In this document: positions 12,470 to 22,700 of the stretch, piece by piece
How the letters are laid out: every line of letters begins with the position of its first letter
Position numbering within the stretch: position 1 is the stretch's first letter
NCBI RefSeq assembly: GCF_004027225.2
Contig: NC_044290.2
Coordinates: 3,860,906 to 3,924,905, forward strand
Direction of reading: 5' to 3'
Source: Strigops habroptila
Lineage: Eukaryota; Chordata; Aves; Psittaciformes; Psittacidae
DNA: 64,000 nt
Notes under the pieces: generated by a model
Databases searched by the model: none
What the model saw: only the letters and a program-made list of their open reading frames with translations
What the model was told of the DNA's origin: nothing
Translations under genes and position numbers: made by a program

Positions 12470-13146
12470 TCACTAGTGCGGTTGACATGCTGGAGGGAAG
12501 GGATGCCATCCAGGGGGACCTGGACAGGCTTGAGAGGCGGCCCTGTGAGATCCTCATGAAGTTCAACAAAGCAAAGTCCAAGGTCCTGCACTTGGGTCAG
12601 AGCAATTCTAAGCACAAACACAGGCTGGGCAGAGACTAGGCTGAGAGCAGCCCTGAGGAGAAGGACTTGAGGGTGTTGGGTGGCAAGAAGCTCCCCATGA
12701 CCCGGCTTCAGTGCGCGCCTGAGCCCAGAACCCCCCCGTGTTTTGGGCTGCACCCCCAGAGCGTGAGCAGCAGGTCATGGAGGGGATCCTGCCCCTCTGC
12801 TGGGCTCTGGGGAGACCCCCCCTGCAGTCCTGATCCAGCTCTGGGGCAACAGCACAAGAGGGACGTGGAGCTGCTGGAGCGAGGCCAGAGGAGGCCCCGG
12901 AGCTGCTGCGAGGGCTGGAGCAGCTCTGCTCTGGAGCCAGGCTGAGAGAGCTGGGCTGGGGCAGCCTGGAGAAGAGAAGGCTCCTGAAGGGGAGACCTTA
13001 GAGCAGCTCCAGTGCCTAAAGGGGCTCCAGGAAACCTGGAGAGGGGCTTTGGACAAGAGGGAAGGTGTCCCTGCCTGTGGCAGGGCGTTGGGACTAGATG
13101 AGCTTTAAAGTCCCTTCCAACCCAAACCACTCTGTGATTCTATGAA
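12470..13146 (+). mobile_element. CR1 LINE 3' fragment, about 680 bp
   Basis: This is the longest CR1 copy in the window. It begins near GCTGGAGGGAAGGGATGCCA (end of the reverse transcriptase frame region), includes GAGCTGCTGGAGCGAGGCCA and GCAGCCTGGAGAAGAGAAGG, and ends with the canonical CTGTGATTCTATGAA. Frames in it are interrupted, so it is a dead 5'-truncated copy. Its composition (GC-rich, CCCCCC runs) differs from the flanking intron. It lies antisense to SEPTIN9. Confidence 0.93.
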
Positions 13147-16100
13147 CTCTGCAAAAATATTGCCCTAAGCTACTTGTGAGGTGACAGTGGCATTTTAGGG
13201 GCCACAATTCTGAGCTGTAATGGAGCTTTTTATAAAAGGGTTCTTCCCACTCCTCTGTTCTTTCTCTGCCTGTGTCTAATTCCATGTTGAACAAAGACTC
13301 CAAACCACTCACAAAACTTGGCCTTATGGCCATGGTCCCATGTCCTAATTGAAGGGAGACAGTGCAGAGCCCTAGGCATCTTCCTTGTCCTTCCAGTCCT
13401 CAATCTGATGTCCTCCCAGCTCCAACTATCAGGATGGTCATACAGTTCATGGCGAGCCGCAGCATCGAGCTGGCCCATCACTAAGCTGCAGGGAACAAGG
13501 ACCGATTCACCTCGCAATCCTGTGGAAAGGGAGCTAGCAGTGAGCCCAGCTCCACATGCCTTCCATTGAATGGGCCCTGCTTAGGTTTAGCTCAGCACCT
13601 CCAGGATTCTGGACATTACAAGCTGCTTCTGTACCAACAGTTTTGTGGCATCTCCTATACCCAGAGCCCCGTTGCAACTGTGAGACACTTGAATGCTGTT
13701 TTAGCATGGCATCTCCCCCTTCCCAGGACATTCTTCAGGTACAGGTGGTATGAACTCCACTTTTGCAGCCAAAGAAAAACTAAGCCAAAGCATAGGATTC
13801 ATATAACTTTAAATGTAGATACCTAAATAAATTATGGTCCTCTATAATCCTATAGGGTTATGCATTCCTCCAAGAAGCTTATTCTTCCCATTCTAAAGAA
13901 AGGAAGTGTCTGAGAGCCCTAAAAGCCCCCAGCTCTCTCCATTGACTAGCCCAGATGAGTCCATCTCATTAGCTTACCTGGCACTATGCAGCAGGCCCAT
14001 ACAAACCAAAAACCTCAGCTCCAAAGCCCTGGAATCACTGCTAACTGAACAACGCTGGATGCCAATGCCATACAACCACTTTCATAGGGATGATTAAAAT
14101 TGAGGAGTCACAGAATAAGGTTTCCAAAATAGGTCAATATCAGATCTCCAAGTTCCTGCTATCACTGCCTGTCTGAAAGCAGTATGTGGTGTGCGGATGA
14201 CTACGTAGTATCTAGATCCCAAGAGCAAAGGTGGCAATATTTAGGGTGGCAAAGAGCCCAAAGCAACCCCTTCTGCAATGCCTGCTCAGTCATCCCAACC
14301 CCAATTTATCTTCTACAGGAATAAAAGCTTCTGGATGCAAGGCCAGATGTGCAGAGGGGAACATTTGGACCCGAAACAAGGGGAAATTGAGCCGCAGTTA
14401 CATGGAGTCCTAAATATTTACTGCAATGTCAACTGGAGCACTGACCTGCTCATTTGATTTTAACTTGGGGGGAAAAAAAAAATTAACATTTAGAAGGTCT
14501 CTCACCAGGAAAGTGGAAAAGTTTATAATTAGAGACTAAAGAAAACAAGCTTGAACAAACGTGCTGTGTCTTTCAGTTCAGATTCTCTACACTCCAGTTA
14601 CCTTTGGAGCTGTACCAACTCTCCCTTCTGTCCTCAGACATATATATATGAAAACACGCGGTGCCAGGGCTGAGACTGCAACTTTGGTTTTGCACATGCA
14701 GAAAGTAAACCTGCAGTTCACTTCAAAACTACCAGTTTCTGCACTGGTGGCTGAGTTTTGAAGCATCAGCTTGAAAATGCAGCTTTCCTCTGCACTGAAC
14801 AATCACTGCCATGAAGCTTTAGCTGCCAGACCAATACCACGATTCCACACTAAATTATTGCTCAATGCATTTTTCCTGGCATTTGGCATTAGTTTGGGGA
14901 GCAGTGGCCTGCTCTGACCATATTTACATCCTCCCACTGATACACCCCAGCATCAGGGTTGGAAATGGTGACAGTGCTCAGCTGAGAAGCTCCAGATGCA
15001 AAGCAGCAAGTGTCCCAGCAGCAGGAGAGCGGCACAGCATGCCATGTCTCCATCACCCTTGTGTGTGCCAGAACGTGAATACCTGTCCCTATGCTTCCCA
15101 CGGGTGTTTGACGAGGGCCAGGCAGACAGTGCCACAGCTCCCAGGGCATTTAAGCTCATGCTTAACCAGATGTTTGTGACTAATCCCCATTCCACATGTG
15201 CTGATGCCTCGATACAGCAAAGCGCTGAAGTCACCGCTCCAGGACAGCATCCTGAGGGTGGCTTTCTCCTCCCACCCACACAGAGGGAAAAACTGGAAAC
15301 AACTGTTTTGATAAGTACATCTGGGAGCTGAGACAGGATATGAGGGCTGAGAAGATGAATTGAAATAGCAAATCAAGCCCCCAGGGAGCAACTGTGAGTG
15401 ACAGCATCCAAGAGGATGAAATCCCTGAACCGAGCATGGCCGGAGTGAGGTGAGGAGGAGGTGAGTGGGGTTCTTGGGGGACAGACTTGCAGCAAGCAGT
15501 AGAGACCAGCGTCAGCATCCCAGAGAAAATCCCAGAGGAGGCAATGCCAAGGGGAGGTCATACATCTCAGTGAAGGAAATGTGAAGGAAGATTTCAATTG
15601 CAGCAAAGTACCTGCTGAGAAAGATGAATGTCTCTGATGTACAAGGGACCCTGATTCCAGAGACAGACACTTCCCCGTGGAGCAGCACAGGTTCATCGGA
15701 GGGGCCAGCACAGCCAGCAAATGGAAAAGCCCAGAAATGGGCTGTCTCAGCTTCCTTTTGAGTATTTCAGACAAGAACAGTGAAATTTTCTACTCAAAGT
15801 GGATAATTTGGGTCAGAACAATGCAGGTAAGCACCAGGGATGCGTCTCTGTCCCTGGGTAGTCCCAACCTATGTTCATGCACATGCAAACAGAGCAGATG
15901 GGCTCAGATACTCAGAAGCACCAAGACTTCTGCTATTGCTTTCCCGAGGCAGGAAAACACCTTTTCCGAGACAAAATCCCTCCCACCTGTTCCCTTCTGA
16001 ATCAGAAACAGCTTCAGAAACATTAAGCTGCAATTAGGAGTGTAAATTTAGTCACAAGCACATATAATCCATAAATCTCCACATCCAATAAAAAATAATA

Positions 16101-16518
16101 GCTAAGGAGAGTATGAAAGAGCTGCTAATTACTAAAGCTGTATTTCAACCTCAGGCCATTCCTGGTGTCTGGTGCCCCATGTTAGACCCCTTGAATTGAG
16201 ATGGGGATTTCTAATTATTCTCTCTGGATCCATTTTTCAGTAATTAATTACCCTTTTATTTTATATTTCTCACGTTCATAGTTCAGGGTTGGGATTTTTT
16301 TGGTGTGTGTGTTAATATATACGCACTCTTATACATACTGCTCTCAACAGCAGAGCTCTGCATTTATCAGCAGCTGGCTTTGGCTTTCAAACCACAGCCA
16401 GTGGACAGGAGGCAGGAAAAGTCATTTCTGACAGTTACCTCTTGCATTCTCTCAATTTTTAATTTATACTTTTTTATTGGATGAGGAAGTTTCAGAGAGA
16501 GAAATTCCTGGAGCTTAC
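13147..16518 (-). other. SEPTIN9: SEPTIN9 intron between CR1 and exon 2
   Basis: No exon was recognised. The part from about 16020 to 16330 is AT-rich with several TAATTA/AATTAATTA motifs and resembles conserved non-coding DNA in composition, but conservation cannot be tested here. Confidence 0.45.
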
Positions 16519-16575
16519 TTGGACTCGTCTGGTCACTGAGTCTCCGAAGTCTCCCGCTGGAAGTCCGGCTGATTC
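16519..16575 (-). CDS. SEPTIN9: SEPTIN9 long-isoform exon 2 (57 nt, internal)
   Basis: On the minus strand a pyrimidine-rich tract ending CTTGCTTTAG precedes the exon at 16576, and donor GTAAGC follows at 16518. The frame, entered after one base of a Gly codon, reads G-ISRTSSGRLRRLSDQTSP. This aligns without gaps to the human long-isoform segment GGTRTSSGRLRRLGDSSGP (recalled from the known protein), including ten identical residues RTSSGRLRRL. It is the strongest coding evidence in the window. The segment is the isoform-specific basic N-terminal tail preceding the shared ALKRSFEVEE region, which is not in this window. The basic cluster RLRR and the KK of exon 1 form a bipartite basic pattern. 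The exon ends in A, so the junction codon with the shared exon would start with A rather than the G of human Ala, giving Thr if the next bases are CC. Confidence 0.93.
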
Positions 16576-17547
16576 CTAAAGCAAGAAGAAGATTTGAATG
16601 GGCTAAGGGAGTTCATGTGAAGGTAGATATGGAGCAATCCCCCCACTCTGATTCTATATCTGGCAAGGCACATTTTCTGTTGGGAATCTGCTCTGCATAA
16701 TGATCTCTGCAATTGAATGGATGTTATATGTTATTTTAAACAGAAAAACACCTGAAGAGAGACCTCCACCTTTCCCTGAAGACATCAACCATTATTATTC
16801 AAACACAGCAAACCCACAAACATATTTACGCTCTCCAGAAACACCAGAGATAACTTTTGAAATCATTGAGTGGGACATGCACATTCATCTCTCACTCCAG
16901 GATGTTTTATCCTGGAGACAAGTGCAGCGCTTCCAAAGACAGGTTTCCTTGCTGAGAGAGGAAAGCACAGGCATGGAAGGACCAGAACATGCCCTGCCCT
17001 GGCAGAGAGCTCAGCAAAGAGGCTCCTGCACAGAGACCACATCCCAGATGTGCTTGGCCTCACCAGCCAGCTCAGCTGCAAGGACAGCAGCAGCTCCTGC
17101 ATTCAGCACTACAGGAAAGCAAAGTGGGGGACAACTCATTTTTGGCTGGGCTGCACCCAGCATCATGGAAACACATCATGTACAAGTACCCTGTCGTGAG
17201 GTTAGATCAACTGGAACACGGGATGCATTGCATGTTCCAGGCAGATGCTAAACCAGAGCACAGTGATCCAGATGCTGAGCTAATTCTGCTCCATCTTTTT
17301 TAAACAAAGAAAAGTATTCATCATACTCATTGGGTTAGCACATGGTTAATGCATAAGCACCGTGCTGAAGGAAGATATGTGGACATCTTAAGCTACCCTA
17401 CATCATACTTTACATTGAAAGATAAACCCCAGACACACCTGTCTCCTCCATTCCCATACTCAGGTCAGAAAGTAATCAGTGACTCCCCTGCCTGCCTCCC
17501 AGACTCCAGGCAAGCAGTGGGACCTCCTGGCTACAGCAGCATTCTAA

Positions 17548-17640
17548 TCCATCAGCAACTCATTTAATTTCTCTGCCATTCCAGCTGCCTATTTGTAACG
17601 TGGTGACTGCCACAACATTCCTTTCCCAGGGATGCTGAAA
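17548..17640 (+). mobile_element. MIR-like SINE fragment (degenerate)
   Basis: Order of motifs follows the MIR core: CTCATTTAATTTCTCTGCC, then CTATTTGTAACGTGGTGA, where MIR has CATCTGTAAAATGGGGAT. It is very diverged and an alignment is needed to confirm it. Confidence 0.4.
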
Positions 17641-18009
17641 AACTCGGCAAGAACCAGACTTCACCTTAGCAAGCCTTTGGTTAAACCCTAGCCATGCACA
17701 GAAACCAGATGTTGATTACTGCCTCAGTTTCTCTTTTCTTAGCACAATAAAAGGTGACACAATGAACGCAGTGAAGCACCTGCTGTGGGATGCTATACTC
17801 TGAAACTACCCCAAAAGCTAGGATGTCTTGATATGGGGATTCCCAGAAGGTCTGGCACCTCCTCAGTCTCTGTGGGTCTTGCTGGAGGAACAACAGCTCC
17901 AGGATGGTGTCCATCATGTCTGGCCAAATGCTGGAGCTGTCAAGCTCCAGAATGGAGCCATAGGGGCTCCTTAGCTCAATATAAACCCCACCTCAACACA
18001 CCAAAAATT

Positions 18010-18140
18010 ATAGTCAGGATTTTTACCCTGCAGATGGATTTTTGGGGAGATGTTGTTGTTCAGTTATATCATTCAAACTATCTTCTCACCGTCTATCAGA
18101 TCTGTTGGACAATTAGCAAAGGGATTAAAGCAGCACCAAT
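18010..18140. repeat. 131-bp direct repeat, copy 1
   Basis: From ATAGTCAGGATTTTTACCCT to GGGATTAAAGCAGCACCAAT. It matches copy 2 at 18859-18990 over its whole length with about nine differences including one indel. Flanks do not match. The family is not recognised. Confidence 0.9.
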
Positions 18141-18858
18141 TTAAGTTGCAGAACACCTCTAAACTGTGATTTGTAACATAGCCACAGCCTCACAAACCCT
18201 GTCAGCTGTAAGAGTGCATCATACAAGAAAAAAACCAAGAAAGTACATAAAGGCAGGAAAACTTTCATACTAATGAGCCCTGGGCTGGAGGAAGGGAAGG
18301 AAAAAGAGCTGCCTGGCAACTCAACATGGAAAAAGCATCTCATGCTCGGAACCTTTTGCTTATATATATTCATATGTGTGGTCATTCTCTCTCTCCCTTT
18401 CCTCTTCTAACATAAAAAGCCTCTGTGCCTACCACGTCTTGTGGCTGAACCACAGGGCTGGCCCAGGAAAGCAGCAGTGCTGCCTAACTGTGGCAGCACA
18501 GGGAGAACCCCGGGCCAGCACCACCCAGAGCCATCATCCAGCTCAGCTCTGCCTCTCCAAGAGTCCCACAGCCAAAAGGTCAGAAATAGAGCCAGGACTG
18601 TCCACACACAGGCGTGAGCACCCAGCCTGTCTTCTCCAGAGCTTTATCTGCATTGCAACAGGGCAGAGTGCTGCTACACACATCACTCAGTATGCAGTTT
18701 CCAATACTGGCAGTGAGAGAAGGGCTGAAGTTTCTTGGGGCTTGTGCACTATAACCAGCATTATAAATTTTAAACATATTATTTTTTCTATTAAACCCAG
18801 TCCCTGACATTCTTTCTCAGTTATTTTCTCCCCTCTGTCTGCTATTTCTTGCTGGTCC

Positions 18859-18990
18859 ATAGTCAGGATTTTTACCCTGCAGATGGATTTTTGGGGAGAT
18901 GTTGTTGTTCAATTATATTATTCAAATTATCTTCTCACCATCTAATCAGATCTGTTGGACAATAAGCAAAGGGATTAAACCAGCAAGAAT
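18859..18990. repeat. 131-bp direct repeat, copy 2
   Basis: Begins ATAGTCAGGATTTTTACCCT, identical to copy 1 for the first 57 bases, then with scattered substitutions. Same orientation, separated from copy 1 by 718 bp of unrelated sequence. Either a local duplication or two insertions of one short repeat. Confidence 0.9.
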
Positions 18991-19199
18991 GAAAAGGGGT
19001 ATTTCCTCTGCTCAACAGAGTTTTAAGTAGCACTGCTTCAATCTGGGAAGAGGAGAGAGTGCTACGGAGTCCAAGCCGAACTTGCTATCCATGGTGTCCC
19101 ACTGCCCCTCCACCAAGGAAGGAGCCATACACAATCCTGGAAAGCAGATATACAGCAGAGAAAGCTGGCAGCCTAGCAAGACAAGAGGAGAAGATCTGT

Positions 19200-19768
19200 A
19201 AAAAAAGAAAGGGAGAAGAAGAGGAAAAGGGAGAAGAAGAAGGAAAAGGGAGAAGAAGAGGAAAGGGAGAAGAAGAGGAAAAGGGAGAAGAAGGAAAAGG
19301 GGAAGAAGAGGAAAAGGGAGAAGAAGAGGAAAAGGGAGAAGAAGAGGAAAAGGGAGAAGAAGAGGAAAAGGGAGAAGAAGAGGAAAAGGGAGAAGAAGAG
19401 GAAAAGGGAGAAGAAGAGGAAAAGGGAGAAGAAGAGGAAAAGGGAGAAGAAGAGGAAAAGGGAGAAGAAGAGGAAAAGGGAGAAGAAGAGGAAAAGGGAG
19501 AAGAAGAGGAAAAGGGAGAAGAAGAGGAAAAGGGAGAAGAAGAGGAAAAGGGAGAAGAAGAGGAAAAGGGAGAAGAAGAGGAAAAGGGAGAAGAAGAGGA
19601 AAGGGAAGAAGAGGAAAGGGAGAAGAAGAGGAAAAGGGAGAAGAAGAGGAAAAGGAGAAGAAGAGAAAGGGAGAAGAAGAAGAAAAGGGAGAAGAAGAAG
19701 AAAAGGGAGAAGAAGAAGAAAAGGGAGAAGAAGAAGAAAAGGGAGAAGAAGAAGAAAAGAGAAGAAAG
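19200..19768. repeat. 569-nt purine-only minisatellite, 18-bp unit
   Basis: Every base from 19200 to 19768 on the plus strand is A or G. The core (about 19305-19600) is around 16 near-perfect copies of GAAGAGGAAAAGGGAGAA. The right part (about 19665-19760) shifts to a related 18-bp unit with GAAGAAGAAGAAAAGG, and both ends have shorter irregular units. The unit is close to mirror-symmetric (AGAAGA-GG-AAAA-GGG-AGAAGA), a property of triplex-forming DNA. Long open frames on both strands (plus: GEEEEK repeats; minus: FSSSSP or SLFLFF repeats) come from the 18-bp periodicity and are not evidence of a protein. Confidence 0.97.
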
Positions 19769-22700
19769 CAACTGCTAAAAATATGTTGCTCTGGACACCC
19801 TGCCAGGGAGGCAGCACTGCGGGCAGGATGGAGAGCATCAGCGTGCTGAGCGTGTTCTGGGGTTACCTCTATTTATAGCCTGGAAGCAGCAGGCTGAGCC
19901 CCGGCTTTGAGCTGTGAAAGGAAAATCAAAGGCTTCCACCCCAGACACAGTGTCTATGAGTCTTCCCTCTTAACGCAGTTCAAATGCCCTCAAGCCATGC
20001 TATAAATTTATTGTAGCGCACAGGACTAAGAAACATAATGAAATATGCTTTATTTAGCTGAAATGAGGAATGCTTCCCCATATCCCCGGCAGAATGCCTC
20101 TAAAATGGAAGAGTCGAACAGTTAAAATCGGTCAGTCCAAGAACAGTTCATTCATCTCAGCGGATGTGCTGCAGCAGGACGAAGTTAGAACATTCGCAGA
20201 GCTCAGCCTCACCTTGGCTCGCTGGCTGAGCAATATTTTTTCACATTTTATAATCAACAACTAATTCCCTCCAGACCCATAGGCTGGGACCAGATGGCAC
20301 AGCGGAAAGGCAGCAGCGGCAAAGGACACTGGGCTTCACTGGGGTCTCCCATGCAAGAAGCCAAGAATTGCTCCAAGTGGGTTGTGTCAGTGTAAGCGAG
20401 ATTCCTGCCAGGCTCATGTTTAAACCACTCCTTCCAGAAAATACTGGGGCAAACATTCTATTTCATGCTTCTTGCATCTGCTGCTAAATCATCCCATGGA
20501 TGTAAAGCATCCCAGTATTGAAACAGAAGTATCTTGTAGGTACTTGCTGTGATGCAGAGGGTGAAGACACGGTGCAGGGCAGCAGGGAGACTGAATCCAG
20601 CCTGTCTGGAGAAACTGGCGTTGCTACAGAGTGACTTTTCCAGCTGATGTTGTTGAATCTGAACCTAGAGGTACCAAGGGAACTGCCAGAGATGTTCACG
20701 TCCAACACAATCAGCATGTACATTCTCCAAAACACATCCGTTTTCACATGATACATCCCAAACTTTGTATGGATGCATGTAACAACAATGAGGCAGGCCA
20801 CTTGAGATTTATTCCCTTCTCACAGTAAGTGAGCCAGGCAGCTACACTCACATGATGTAAATATCAAAAGAACAAATGAGCAATCTCCATTATCAATAGA
20901 AACCACAGGGTGAAGACAAACGATGGAGGATGTAACCCAAGAACTTGCTCTCTCTACACATTCCAGTAAAAACAAAACGCAAACAAACAAAAGAACCCAA
21001 ATCAAACCAAGGCCTTGTTGGAAAGGGACGAGCCAAACTAGCAGGAGACATCCCTCACTGTGCTGGAATCAGCAAAGCGGCACCAGCTCAGCTGAGCAGC
21101 CAGCATGGCCCTTGCTTCTGTTACGTGTATTTACTAGTGGGTCTGAGGTCAGATAAAGCAGCTTTCTTCTTCACCCAGCACAAACGTGGCAGAGTATCCA
21201 GACAGCATTGGGAACGTCTCCACTCAAGGCCAGTCTCCTCCTATGGACATTTCTGCACTCCCAGTTTCCCAGAGCAACCTCCTGGCACTGGGGTGGTGGG
21301 AGACCCCTCAGCAGAACAACACTTTGGAGATGTCTACAGCACTTACACAGCACCAGCAGTTTTTAAAACAAAGGCTGATATTTAGAGTTGATTCCCGCCA
21401 GGGCAGGATCTGCACCAGCCTGTGCACTGTGCAGGGGCACAGCCCTGCCTCCTCTAATCCAGCCTGCCCTTTGCCATCCCCTCAGGCCATCCTGCTGTCA
21501 CAGGTAGGGAGGACAGAAGATGGCAGCAAGGTTATCACTTCATTTGCCCTGCAGTGGATGCAGACCTGGCACAGGGACGAGGGCAGACTGCTGGGACAGT
21601 TTCACACTCCCTTTTAGGATGTACATATTCACTGCAACACTCTCAGGAACATAGAGCGTGTGAAATCTCATTTTATCTACTTTACAGGTACTATCCAGTC
21701 AGTGGACAAACAATCGCCTTCACCAGCCCCTGTATTTCATCCTGCTTCACATAGACAAGGTCTGAAAGCTCCTTAGATAAAAAGCTGGAGAAGACCTCAT
21801 CAGTACCGAAGCCTGGAGCTATTAACAGAAGGAGGATAACCCAGACATGGTTTGATCCACACTGCACAACCCAGCTGCTGGAGACAGAGCTGTAAAGCTT
21901 TAATGCTTGCATAGGACATCACCTTCAGAGGCAGAGCCCTGCACAGGGAGCTGTGGGTGTCACTGTGAGGATGGAGGGGGTCTGGTAGAGCTGAGTTCTA
22001 CAAGGGAGAGACATCTGTTTGCAGAGTAGCAAAGGAAGGAGAATCTCTATCACTTCAAGCCCAAGTCCAGCGAACCACACAATTAATATTTCACTTCCAT
22101 TAACTTGAAATCCACTTGCAACATTAACCTCAAAAGGAATATGGGGAAAATATTCATGTTCATTTCCAGCACTAATGAGAAACATGCACTGAAGAATAAA
22201 AAACATTTTTCCAGATTCTATGTAATAGAATTCTTTACAAAGCATCTCCTCCTGGGGGGGAGGATGCTGATGGAATAGAGGGATGCAGTTCCCAAGGGGC
22301 ACTGATTACAGACTCAGACTCAGGAGCAGACCATTACCTCCTCCAACACAGCTGCCACCGCACGGGTGCACCAACAAGCTGCATGTGTGTAGGTGTAAGG
22401 TCTATAGGCATAGACCATACAACCTAAACCACCAGCAACCATTTCCCTCACATGGGAGCTGGATATCATCAGGCTGAGGCCAGACAACACTGCTAATCAG
22501 CACAGCACTATTGACACAAGTGGAGCCATGAGTTCACACATAGAGAGAACCCAGCCCAAGCATGGATTACAGATAACCCTCAGGGAAACCACAGAAAAAT
22601 TGACATTAGCAAGATGAATGTATTCCTACCACAATGCTATACTTCTTTCAGGTGCTAAACACTAAAAAAATGCTCCAAAAGCTTGTGCTAATGATAAGAG

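Noticed and set aside
12463..13130. Several frames of 80-140 codons within the long CR1 copy
   Set aside because: They come from a GC-rich, 5'-truncated LINE tail with interrupted frames, so they are not host genes.
15785..15830. Minus-strand QIIHFE resembling the isoform-b ending IISDFE
   Set aside because: Followed at once by a stop, with no MSDP-like start or GT donor in phase.
16700..17251. 183-codon plus-strand frame
   Set aside because: No recognisable domain or family and antisense in SEPTIN9 intron 1 next to exon 2. Length is compatible with chance.
19059..19838. Open frames of 221-239 codons on both strands (GEEEEK, FSSSSP and SLFLFF repeats)
   Set aside because: They exist only because the 18-bp purine minisatellite has a length divisible by three and no stop codons in these frames; no start context, splice signals or conserved domain.
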